The translations under genes were made by a program, and so were the position numbers. 64,000 bases of DNA from Jacaranda mimosifolia. Lineage: Eukaryota > Streptophyta > Magnoliopsida > Lamiales > Bignoniaceae. Numbering within the stretch: position 1 is the first letter of the stretch; each line of letters starts with the position of its first letter. The notes below the pieces were generated by a model, which saw nothing but the letters and a program-made list of their open reading frames with translations, was not told the DNA's origin and searched no databases. Positions 25,087-36,008 of the stretch are shown here, one piece after another. The DNA lies in assembly GCA_018894105.1 (NCBI GenBank), contig CM032123.1:993001-1057000 (forward strand). The letters run 5' to 3'.

Positions 25087-25550
25087 TTTTCTCTTGACTG
25101 GAAATAGAACAAGAAAGGTTCTCTATATTTTGGCTAACAAAAATTTGTTGGGTTTGCTGAACTCAACTATGGCCGGAAAAATCGATACATATAGCCGGGA
25201 AATCCAGCTCCGGTAGCATTTCTCCGGCCTATTTTTCTTATTTTTCCGAAAAGAAAGAAAGGCAATTTGGTTTCACAGTGGCTTCTGAGGGGGAGAATAG
25301 ATAGGAATCCTTACAAACAGAAGGATAGAGGGAAGGTTTGTGATATAGAGAGAGAGAGAGAGAGAGAGGGATGAAATGAATAAACAAGAAACTGAAAAAG
25401 CAAAGAGGGAAAAAAGCAGAAAAAGGATGAGAGAATGTGAGTGAATGAATGAATCAGTGCGTGAACTGCGTGAGAGAGAAAGTTGAGTCAGTAAAGAATC
25501 AGCTGAGCCGGCAATTTCCACTGTAAAAGTTGCTCTGGCCTATGTATAAC
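25087..25550 (-). promoter_or_regulatory. PIP5K leader and proximal promoter with (GA)n tract
   Basis: Sequence just upstream of the PIP5K start codon. It holds a GA microsatellite at about 25349-25369 (CT on the coding strand), typical of plant 5' UTRs. A weak TATA-like word (TTATACATA on the minus strand) lies near 25543-25551. The ATG at 25086 follows AGAGAAAA. Transcription start and introns in the leader cannot be fixed from sequence alone. Confidence 0.45.
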
Positions 25551-26056
25551 AAGTTGAATGACAAATATACCCCCCAGGAACACTAAGAATATCTTCCTGA
25601 CTTCATCGTGACGTGACGGGCGCTCTTTATGAGTGACAAGGGCAGGACTGGTCATTTGTGGGTACCAAAATGTCCCCCCATTTAGCTTTAAATTACCATA
25701 ACGCCATCCATATATGCATTGGCTTTTATTTTATGGTGGTCCACGTCTAGGTGAACCATCCAACGTTTGACGGTTCTTGATTCCTTACAGCTTTGGTTTA
25801 AAGGCTTTTTCAATGTGGGCAGATTATGTGACCTTAATTATGGTAATGACTAATAATTCTCCCTTGCTTCTATTTTATGTCAATTATAATTGCAGATCTC
25901 AGTCTTTTGAGTTTGGTAGATAAACATAAATCTTCATAATTTATGTTTAAATGCTAATTAGGTGTTAATCTAAATCTCTAAATTTAGGTTAATTATATTA
26001 ATGATGATTAAACCTCTTTTCTTAGTGAAGGTTTAGGTTTACATTCAGACACACCG
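25551..26056. other. Gene-free region upstream of PIP5K
   Basis: Probably contains distal promoter sequence of PIP5K. The GACGTGACGGGCG and CCACGTC words near 25610 and 25741 resemble bZIP-type sites. No gene is seen. Confidence 0.4.
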
Positions 26057-26182
26057 AGTGGCTTGTAGCTCAATGGCATAAATTTTCTACATACTATAAG
26101 ATGTCAGGAGTTCAAGCACGAACAAGCTCCTAATATACATGCATGTGTATACTAAAAAGAAAAAAGAAAAGAAAAAAAGTTC
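26057..26182 (+). mobile_element. tRNA-derived SINE-like element
   Basis: GTGGCTTGTAGCTCAATGGC matches a Pol III A box, and AGTTCAAGCA resembles a B box about 45 bp later. An A-rich tail follows (AAAAAGAAAAAAGAAAAG). The A box is almost the same as in the element at 46211-46332, so the two are one family. Target duplications are not clear here. Confidence 0.6.
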
Positions 26183-27261
26183 AAACACTTCGATTGAACT
26201 TTTTTCGAAAAAAATCTTAAATAGTGAGAGAATGAAAATATTTTATAAATTATTCCAAATCCCTCGACTACTCTGATAATTCGTCACATATAATTAGCAT
26301 AGCATCATCATTATTTAATTTAATTATTTAAGAGTACCATACCATTAAAAATAATTTTTCTTGTTTCAATTACCTAAGCTGAGTTCAATGTTTGGTGAAC
26401 TATAAGATAATGTAATTCAATCCCAATTTTAAAAATTTGGCATCATTAGCAAAGTGCCATCTGTAATCAAAATTGTCAACTTAGGAACAACATATTATTA
26501 CTATTATTTTGTTTTTTATTAAATGCTATGCTAATTAGACCAATGTGTTGAGACATGGGTACAACATTGGAATAGTTCTTAGGTTTTTTCAAATTATTAA
26601 TCATCGATCGTTGATGTTAATGATGATTTTTTATGTGATAATGATGTGATTATATCGGTATGTATTAAATGTTAATCTGGAAAAATTAAAGCGAATATCA
26701 TAAAGAATATGCATACTTAGAAGTATATTAATTTTGAACTTAGGTTTTATCAAGAAATTTATGATTTTACATATTATATTTGATGATTATATTTTTCTTA
26801 TGAATAGGGCTATTATTCTCACTAACAATATGTATTTTTACCATATTTATGTATTTTTTGGCAAATTCAACTCATGTTATGGACTCAAATACGCAAATAA
26901 TATGATAAAGTTTTAAATTATTCTAACAAATGTTAGTTTTAGAAGTCAACAAGAAAATGTGTAGTTACGTCGGAATGTTATAGGATTGTATTAGTAAGTT
27001 TTAAAAAAAATAAAATCATATTTAATAAGTCATGAAGTAAAAGTGTAAAACAATCAAATAATAAACAAAAAAATGCATTTGATGACAATCTAATACGAAT
27101 TATGATAAATATTGAAAATGGTAGAACGCAATAATCTTTAAGAAAATTTTGGTAGTTATGATTTTATATAAAAATTAAAATTATAACAAAATAGAGGATA
27201 AATGCATGTAGTTGGCATGTTTAATATATAGTATAAATTATAATATTCTCATGACATACTG
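26183..27261. other. Gene-free AT-rich stretch
   Basis: Nothing supportable is seen. The short ORF at 26734-26916 is an AT-rich translation without features. Confidence 0.5.
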
Positions 27262-27641
27262 AGGGCCCATTTGTTTTTGTTTTTGTTTTCTGAACGCATT
27301 TTCATTTTCTGCTGAAAATGAAAATAGAAAGTTATCAACTTCTTTCCTATTTTCACAGATATTTTTATTTTCAAAATATTATTCCAAACAAACTCTTTAC
27401 ACTCTTTCTCTATTTTCACTTTTTATCACTTTTCATTTTTTTTACTCATATTTGCATCACTTTTAATACAAAATACTATATTTTTCAAATACAACTCATT
27501 TTCAACCCTACATAATCATTACATTTAAAAAAAAAATATTCAAATAATATTTTATTTTTAAAAATACTTTTATAACTAATATTTTATTATTTTTTTTCAC
27601 TAAAAAATGAAAATATCTCCAAAAAATAAATTCAAACAGCC
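27262..27641. mobile_element. MITE, GGCCC-TTTGG family member
   Basis: Starts GAGGGCCCATTTGTTTTTG and ends AATAAATTCAAACAGCC. The internal AAAATGAAAATAGAAA, ATCAACTTCT and ATCTCCAAAAAATAAAT match the element at 15100-15461 in the same order. The terminal repeats are partly decayed. Confidence 0.7.
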
Positions 27642-28789
27642 TATAAATATATTGTCTCTAATTTACTTCAAATCCCCTAACTCAAAATTAGGGTTTTATA
27701 TATGAATTTTCCTTTTACCACATTATTCTAATATTTTTTCATTTACTTATATTAAAAACTTATTAAAATTTAAAATTTTTATTTTATACATATAAAAACG
27801 AAGACGTACTATTAAATAAATTGATAATACTATCGTACTATTTTAGTTGCCACGTCAATCAATTGCAAAAAAAAGGAAAAAGAAAAAAAGAAAAAGGAAA
27901 AAACAATTTCATTATCTTTTCATCCAAGCATTGGAAATCGTGGTGCATGATGAATTGTAAAGTAATAGAAACCTAGTTGGAGCGAGTGTGGGCCCACTTA
28001 ATGGCTCATTTACATAATGGGTTGCCCTGTTAGAGACCCATGATCGCAACCCATACTTACTATTTCGGACAAGAGGCCGTAACATCAGTAATTGTCATTT
28101 TCACCACTAATCACCATTTTCAAGAATGTAAAATGTCTTAATTTAGTAAAGCATGTAATAAATGAGCTTAGCCCTAGATCCTCCACAATTAGGGAACCTA
28201 ATTGGGAATTAAAACGACAATATTTTACACGTCTTATCTCTTAATGACTATTATTACATAATTAGTTATTTCCGTTATCTCTGCTGATATCAAAAATTAT
28301 AAGCGTCTTATCTCTTAATGATGATTATTACATAATTTAATTATTTCTCATATCGAAAAATATAAGATGTCGTTAAGAAAATGGTAATGACAATTATCCT
28401 TCTAACAATATGACGTTTACCTTAACATATAGAATTAAGGTTTAATGAAAGTGAGATTAAAAGACCTTTTTGCCCACTTGGTGCATAGGATGTTAGTATG
28501 CTTGCTTCTGATTTGTCCAACTTTTTCCCACTTTTCATAATAATGCACAATGAAGAAACAATCAGTCTCTTTGTATATAGTAAAAAGTGAAAAGGAAGTG
28601 TGAATGATTTTCTCATATTTAGTTGATTGGCCATTTATATTTTGACCATTAATTAGCATCTAATAGTAGTCAATTTTGTATAGTGAGAAACCCACGAAAT
28701 TTTTGCGGGTCAAAAGTTTTTTAATGTCTGTTTGTTTATCTCAGACTTAATAAGTCAGTTGAATTGAACCGAATTTAATAATATATTAA
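27642..28789. other. Gene-free AT-rich stretch
   Basis: No supported gene. Two near-copies of a ~70-bp segment (CGTCTTATCTCTTAATGA then ATTATTACATAATT) lie at about 28230-28270 and 28303-28345, forming a small direct duplication. Confidence 0.5.
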
Positions 28790-29170
28790 GAAATATTTGG
28801 TGAACTTACAAAATATCTTTTAAGATATTATGGAGTTTATAAGATGTTATGAAGTATGTGTAAAATTTTCAGTAAATTTTTTTTATAAATTCTCGAAATA
28901 AAATATTAGGGTCTTGTAAGTTGTTTCAGTAAAAATAAAAAAAAAAATAATTTATTTTTAAAATTTTAATAAACTTCTATAACTTTAATCATGTTTGTTA
29001 TAAAATTATCATTTATAACATTTTTATAAACTCTAAAATTTTATTTTATCCAAATAAAGAAGAATTTATTTTTAAAATAAATTTTAGCATATCTTATAAG
29101 CTACAAAAATATTTTATGAGATATATAAATTTATATGATGTTTCAAACAAGTTTAGCCAACTACCTTCGA
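28790..29170. mobile_element. Decayed MITE, GAGGGTGTTTGG family
   Basis: Left end AAATATTTGGTGAACTTAC and right end GTTTAGCCAACTACCTT, with internal TTATAAGATGTTA and TAACATTTTTATAA motifs in the order seen in the 16703-17042 copy. The borders are approximate. Confidence 0.55.
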
Positions 29171-30119
29171 GATTCATTAAAAATCAAGAATACCTCAAAG
29201 AAATTTTAGTGAGCCCACTTTGTCGTACAAAATTATAATTTTCAAACCACTCCTCATTCATTTTGAGCAATAAGAATCAACTAAAAAAAGTGACTTTGAT
29301 GTTTCTCCTAATCTCGTACCTCAAAGTATTTAGTTTGAATCATACTAAATGTAAGTTCTCGTCTCCACATACGATCAAGTCAGCTATCTCAAAAAAAAAT
29401 AATAATAAATAAATAAATCACATCAGAAACATTTTTTTAACAAAATACGAAGAAAAGTTATAATTGCAGTACAATTTATTAGTATTTAACTCGTACAAAA
29501 TTATTATAATATAATTTTAATTACAAGAAATACTCTATAATTAACAACATTCCTTTCCCTTTTAAGATTTGTCATTTAAAACCTCTTATTCTTTTTGTCA
29601 CTTATATTCAAATCATATTGCAGATACTTTCAATCAAATTATAATTTAAAAGGGGACAAAAAAAAAAACAACAACTATTCTATCCATTGAATACGTTTTG
29701 TTGATATTAATGTTCAACAAGATAAGCACAAAAGTATATGGATTTTGCAAGAAAGCAAGTTGATCACATGAGTGATCTTAATTCTTGTAATTATTTCTTC
29801 TTTTTCTAAAATGAAAACTTTTCCATTGGATTAATAATTTTTCTATTACGCTATAATTATACATCATTGCAATATAATAGGTCCCATGAACAATATTGCA
29901 ACTTGAAGCGATTTGATTGATGCATAATTATATTTATTTGTATAATTCATGAATTAATTATATATCTTTTGTAGAGTAAATTGGAAGTGAAGCATGTGGG
30001 TATATAATAATAATAATTAAATAATTAGCATGGGTTAAATTTCTTTGATTCTAATATATTTTAATTAGGTGATTATGGATATCTAGTTCTTTTACTATAT
30101 TAACAATAAAAATGTATTA
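29171..30119. other. Gene-free AT-rich stretch
   Basis: No ORF, RNA gene or terminal repeat could be supported. Confidence 0.5.
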
Positions 30120-30431
30120 AAAAGGTGTTTGGCTAAATCTACTTAAAAGATCTATAAAATTCAGAAGATATTTTTGAAATATATAAGAAGTTAGTTTCTT
30201 ATTTTAAAAATCTAAAACTTATGAAATATTGATAATCGTAAATTTGTAATTAATATAGTCAAACATATATTGATATTTTAAAAATAATTTATAAACCACT
30301 TTGGAAAAGTCTCATTTTTGGATGTTTTTTCTTTCAAAATTTTTATGGAATATTGTGTACTATTTTACAAAGTCTTAATATCTTATTAAATATTTTTAAA
30401 AACTTATAAATTCAATCAAATACTCTCTAAA
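30120..30431. mobile_element. Decayed MITE, GAGGGTGTTTGG family
   Basis: Begins AAAAGGTGTTTGGCTAAATC and ends near AATTCAATCAAATACTCTCT, an imperfect inverted copy. Internal AT-rich sequence with CTTATAAA-type motifs matches the family. Target duplication is not clear. Confidence 0.6.
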
Positions 30432-33400
30432 TCAGCATAATTTATATGTTTATATATAAATACCAACATTATTATTATTATTATTTTTTCCATTGTATTG
30501 GAAATGAACCAAAATGTCCAACTGAATGGTCAGGTGCCCATGGTAGCTAGAAAATCACAATAATTAAAGTGTTGTAGAATTGGTGAAAAAAACATACGGG
30601 CAAGTATTAAATAGTGGGGTGCCCTTAACCTAATCTAATGCTAATAAAGTTGTCCAATTGATGGGTAGATATATAGTGGTGGTCGACCATAAATTCCAGT
30701 TGAATTCGACCCTTTTCATAAATTCTAAACCACGGCCCTATTTACAATCAATTGTCAATAGGGACCAACTTTTTTTTTAAATGACCATAATGCAAAGCAT
30801 GATCCCCAATATATATACTTCCAACTACCCATCATTCTAAATAGAAATCTAGAATGATTTGTCCTTTTGAGTGGGTAAAATTTATGGTGATTCATTTTAA
30901 TTTGGTCTCTTATTTTATTGATATATGTGGCGATTGTGGATACTGATTTTATTTTAAAAGATATTAGTCGCTTACTTTGGGTTGAATGTCAAAATATTTA
31001 GAAATTTATGCTTTTTTATACTATTCAGGGACAATTCGATCACTTTTTGAATTAATATGAGATACAAGTCGTCCATCTGTGGTACGTGGCTGGCACCATC
31101 TAATTTTATCGTGAATGTCATGTAAAATATGTTCATGCCATTACTATCGTATAAATACTTTTAACTACATGATAATAGTGACAACATTCTATTATTAGAC
31201 TTTTTTTACGATATCTACTAATCTAAGCATTTGAGAGTTTTGATAACTGAGGCTTCCTAACAACCCTGATTCATTGGTTTCAAGTTAAATTTTATCATTT
31301 AGCACGTTAATATGGGTCGGATAGCATATGACTCTGTGGGCTAACTTGGTTGAGATGATAAGGTGGAATAATATTTTTATTCCACTTTATCATTCGTTCT
31401 GTTAGAGTGATAATAAACACTTAGACTTATATGAATATCAAAAGTTTGTGTTTATATTTGCAACTCCTATAATAAATTAACCTGCCACCCCCTGTTTATT
31501 TATCATGCTAACCAAACTATACCACAATGATAAAAAATCACATAAATTATCATATGATAAATAATCATGGAAGTAACTTAAAAATACAAGCAAACTAGAC
31601 CTGTGAATTCTTAGACTCATTAATTGAGACTGATCAACCTAAATTCACTTACAAGTTACAAATGAGGTGCTTATCCTTTTTCACTCCTTTTCTTTTTAGC
31701 TTTATTTTTAACAAAAATGTAAATGTGCAAAAATGAGTATTAACATGGTTTGAAATAACAGTCCTCTAACTTTCACGAATACTTTTATGTCCATTGAAAA
31801 GTGACGGGGATTTTTTTTTTTTTTTTTTTTGGGTGGGGGAAGGCGGAAGAAGTGATGGCCTACTAATCCTGAAATCAGGGAAATTAAATCATCATTAAAA
31901 TTTTCCACAAGATCACATGCTACATTTTTAAATTTAATATATATTTTATGAGAACCAAGGTTATATATTTAAAAGAATTATAATATAATATCATTCCTCT
32001 TGTTTTTTAACCACTTTATTCATAAACGTGGCTGTATAGACGTTGACAAACTCTTATTGCACGATTTAGTCCACAACAATAGTGTCGATAATAGAAAATT
32101 ATTCAAATCACAAACCGTTAGGAATTAATTTAATAAAATTAAAATTATGGGATCTTTCGGTTTTATTATTCATTTGTCTTCGAATAATCTTAAATTAATT
32201 GAGATCGTGGGTGTCATTACTCTTTGTCTCAATGGCCAAACACTACTAAGATTATAACTTAGAATGTTAATGATATTATATTAAATTATGTTGATAATAC
32301 CTAACCCTATGAAGTGCTTCCTGTCCGATGCCTACCTCTTAGGAAATTAAATGAAAAATTGCTAAAACAAAAAAATATTATATTATTTTGTTAAAAGTTA
32401 CTATTTCGTTTACTTTGTGATATGGGATGTAGGGTAATATGATAAAATGACGGATGAAGAGTAGGATTAGGATAATTTTATATTTTGATTGTATGTTTAC
32501 GTTGTGGGTGATATGAATAATAAAATTGAATTATTGTATTGAGAATGTTTACATAAACATGAATTATAAAACTTGGATAAATTATAAAAGACTAAAGTAC
32601 TCCTAGCTAAAATATTTTTTTATTTAGCATAAAAAAAGTTAAATTTTCTCCATGTCAATATAACATCCAACTATTTCTTCTTTATTCTATTTAGCATAAA
32701 GAAATTATTTTTTCTCCACTTCAACACAACATCTTTACACAAATTATATATCGATTTTTCTTTTAATTATTTTAATATAAATATATTTCTAATATTTAAT
32801 ATTTTTAATTATTAGTAAATTTTTTGATTTGCGCCGTAATTAGAAAATTATTTGAAGTTGCAATGCCAAAGGTATGATAAAATCATTCCATCTCAAAGGT
32901 GGGATGGCTCATTACTTAAAATATCCGTATAGTGATGGGCCAACAGGTTCAATCAGGACTTTTATTCTTCAAAGTAAATATGAGATGAGGCAAAATGTGG
33001 ACATTCATTCTACCTCATCCCACAAAGTAAACATGCTCGTAGTATTTATTTATGGAAAAAAAAAGAAAAAGAAAATATATATTGGCTAACAGCCAAACAG
33101 TTGCTTTTAACAGTTGGCCGTTAGGAATTAAGGTCTTAGCTGGACCCACCGTCTAATCAAGACGGTGGCGGCACCCGTTGAATTGGGAAGCACCAACTCC
33201 ACTTTCCACGTGGCATGTCGAGAAGTGTTGTTCGGTATTTTCCACCAAGTCTAGCCTTTTATTTTAATTTAAATTTCCTTTTTAATTTTTATTTTTTAGT
33301 TTTTACTTGGGGTTATTATAAATGAATACATATGGTAGAAGGTACTAGGGTAATTAATTATGAATGTATTACATTCCAAAAATTACATAAGAGGGACTCC

Positions 33401-34627
33401 ATGTATAAACATATGATAGTAGGTTATTATTCAAAATACAATTCTTTTTTTTTTTTCCTTTTAAAAGTATGTTATTTGATTATAATGAAATATTTTAAAG
33501 TTGATGTGGACGTGAAAACCAATGCTGATAGAATTCTTTCTCGTCTCCTCATGATTCCTACAAAACTATGTTAAAAGCATTGAGATTTGTCTTGAATGAA
33601 AATGATTGATTTTAAGTTAGAGTTTAGGTATTTCTTATTAAAAAAACATAAAATATAACAAAATAATATTGAAATCATATCACGAATTAGGGTTTGCATA
33701 ACTATATATTAATTTTATCAAGTTGGTGCACACCGTAGATATACCGTTTAAGGCTTAAGCACGCTCGAGTCAATATTAATCCACAAGTTCAATCCATGGA
33801 TCGAAAAATCTATTGCAACTACAAGTATGTAAAATAAAGAAATTACCTTCACATATGATGTATGATAAAGAAAAATGTGAAACAAGAAAAGTGATGCAAA
33901 TTATTTGCTTCAAAGCACCTTACTCTTAAGATATTATTTTTTGAAATATTCTTTACTAATTTAAATTTTTTAGCTAAATTTATTTTTTGATAAAGAAAAT
34001 GTGATACACACACAAAGACACCATGCAGACCGTGATGATAAAATGACCCACAATGCATGTGAACTCCAGCACAAGGGCTAGTTGTTGGCCGGACACAATT
34101 TCAAAATCTTTAACAAAATGTTTGGACAATCTAATTATATAGTTCCTTGTCTCTATTTTGCTTGGATTAAGCATTGCTATTGTCATGTTTCTTGGCCTGA
34201 AATGTTCATCTTCTGTTATCTTAGTACTTTTATTTGGAGTATTTGTGTGCTTGGATAGTTGTTTATATATGTGAAAGAAGATAAAATGTTATTTCAAAGA
34301 GTATTTTCTTACATATCCAATCTGGTAGATCTATTGATCCAAAGAAAAACAGAAATATCGCATCCCACCAAAGAGATTGATGGTATGAAAAAAAAAAAAA
34401 AAAGGAAAAAAATTCTTGTTAACCTTGTATCCCTATATTTTTAATATCACGTATCGATCTAGCTATTATTTATAGGTACATCATACACTAGTAGAATATC
34501 TTCAAGAAACATTGCATATTTTACAAAAGTTAACATAGTATTGTAAGTAAAAGGAGTCCATGAGTGATGTAAAATTAGCAAGGAGGACAGCACACATTAA
34601 AGAAGAGGAAAAAGCATTTACCAACAA
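30432..34627. other. Gene-poor stretch with two hairpins and a G-box patch
   Basis: No protein gene could be supported. At 31357-31391 a 15-bp inverted repeat with one mismatch (GATAAGGTGGAATAA) has a 5-base loop. At 33146-33168 a perfect 9-bp GC-rich stem (CCACCGTCT/AGACGGTGG) has a 5-base loop. A GC-richer patch at 33080-33240 includes TTCCACGTGGCAT, a G-box. A short duplication around TTTAGCATAAA lies at about 32620-32735. Confidence 0.5.
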
Positions 34628-34667
34628 GTTGAGATGGCCGAGTTGGTCTAAGGCGCCAGATTAAGGT

Positions 34668-34700
<33 letters not shown>

Positions 34701-34708
34701 TCTCAACA
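34628..34708 (+). tRNA. trnL-AAG: tRNA-Leu (anticodon AAG)
   Basis: Cytosolic leucine tRNA of 81 nt. The acceptor stem GTTGAGA pairs with TCTCAAC, followed by discriminator A. The anticodon stem CCAGA/TCTGG encloses the loop TTAAGGT with anticodon AAG. A long class II variable arm (TCCGAAAGGGC) is present, as expected for leucine. The T arm is GTGGG-TTCAAAT-CCCAC and contains the B box. The CCAACAAG sequence directly upstream resembles the CAA start motif of plant tRNA genes. There is no intron and no encoded CCA. Confidence 0.97.
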
Positions 34709-34719
34709 AATTTGATATG

Positions 34720-34724
34720 TTTTT
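34720..34724 (+). terminator. Pol III T-run terminator of tRNA-Leu
   Basis: TTTTT lies 12 nt downstream of the tRNA end, the usual place and form of an RNA polymerase III stop signal. Confidence 0.7.
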
Positions 34725-35820
34725 CAGCTTTTTGGGTTATTTCTCCTGTTTTTAGTGTTTTTCTCTTTTGGCAACTGTGGTTGTCTGATTTCCATTGTTA
34801 GGGAACTGCTGAAACAAAAGATGCCCAGACAAGACGACAACCCTCACTTTTTGACTATTTTAACCTTTTTGAAATGCCGTACACACACACACACACACAC
34901 ACTTATTTCGTAAAAATGGGGAAGTTCACCCTGCGTGGGCTTTCTTGTACGCATTGAATCAGAATTCGTGTAAGCCTAATAAAGACATTTTCCATGTTCT
35001 TCCCATTCAAACACGATTTCTAGACAACCTACCATCTTTACAAGAACTGGTTCCCACAACTTACATTGCAAAAACGTGTAAACCCTTTTCTTTTTTTTCA
35101 AGTTTTCTTTTCCAAAGTTTGCCCGTCATTCAAAATTCCCTTTTGACTGTTCATCGTATTAATGTGTAGCTTTGAATTTTGTTTTAGTTTTTGGTCCAGA
35201 TTTCAACTTAAAATGGGCCATATGAGCTCTCATGTTAAGGGGCAAGAAAATATTGTTTCGGTTACATTGCTTAATAAGTCTTATGAAAGCTAGGGAATTT
35301 AGTCGAAAATTTGATTCTTTTTTCTCAAATAATAAGGATAGTTATGCCAGCCCCGAATAAATTGTCACACGTATTCCAACAAATTTACAGTCCGTCCCCA
35401 TTAACTGTTCGAATAACATTTGTTTCGCACCGACTTTATACTTCCAAGCAGATTTCACTTGTATGGAAAACGTTCAGGTGGGAACTGAGAACACTTCTGT
35501 TGTTTTCGTGCCATAAGATTGTACACTATATTCTTGTCTGACGAACTCGAAATAGACATATATACAAGTTTAATAAAAATTAAGGGCTGATTTGGTTTGC
35601 CATTTGTCGAGTACTCAGAATAATTGCAGCCCAGAGATTTCAAATTTGGATCAAAATGTGGAGAAAATAAAGAATGAGATAAAATTCATAATCACTGTCC
35701 AAATAGTGTTCATAACAAATACTGTCAAATTGAAGGCAAAACGGCCATAATGAACCCTCTCTAAGTCTGTAGAATGTGTAGGGAAGAGAATTGGGAAAAA
35801 AAATGGGAGAAAAATAAATC
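34725..35820. other. Gene-free stretch between tRNA-Leu and ORP1
   Basis: Contains an (AC)11 microsatellite at 34881-34902. The short ORFs at 34945-35541 show no domain. No gene could be supported. Confidence 0.5.
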
Positions 35821-35826
35821 TTTATT
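35821..35826 (-). promoter_or_regulatory. Candidate polyadenylation signal of ORP1
   Basis: AATAAA on the minus strand (within CAATAATAAAG), about 150 nt past the ORP1 stop codon. A plausible position for a plant near-upstream element, but plant signals are loose. Confidence 0.4.
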
Positions 35827-35940
35827 ATTGAAAAAACTTATTTGCTTCACCTAACAAACTATACAAGCGAAGCCTGCCATGAATCATGAGCTACTTTCCA
35901 ATGTTTCCTAGACACTATAAAGAGAAATAAAGATAAAACT

Positions 35941-36008
35941 CCTCTTACTCTTCTAAAGTGTGATGTGAAGGTATCCTCTTACTCTTCTAAGGTGTGATCT
36001 GAAGGTAT
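35941..36008. repeat. 34-bp tandem duplication across the ORP1 stop codon
   Basis: 35941-35974 and 35975-36008 are copies differing at two positions (CCTCTTACTCTTCTAA, then GTGTGAT, then TGAAGGTAT). The right copy encodes the last residues and TAA of ORP1; the left copy lies in the 3' UTR and repeats the same stop. The protein end is therefore unchanged by the duplication. Confidence 0.9.
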
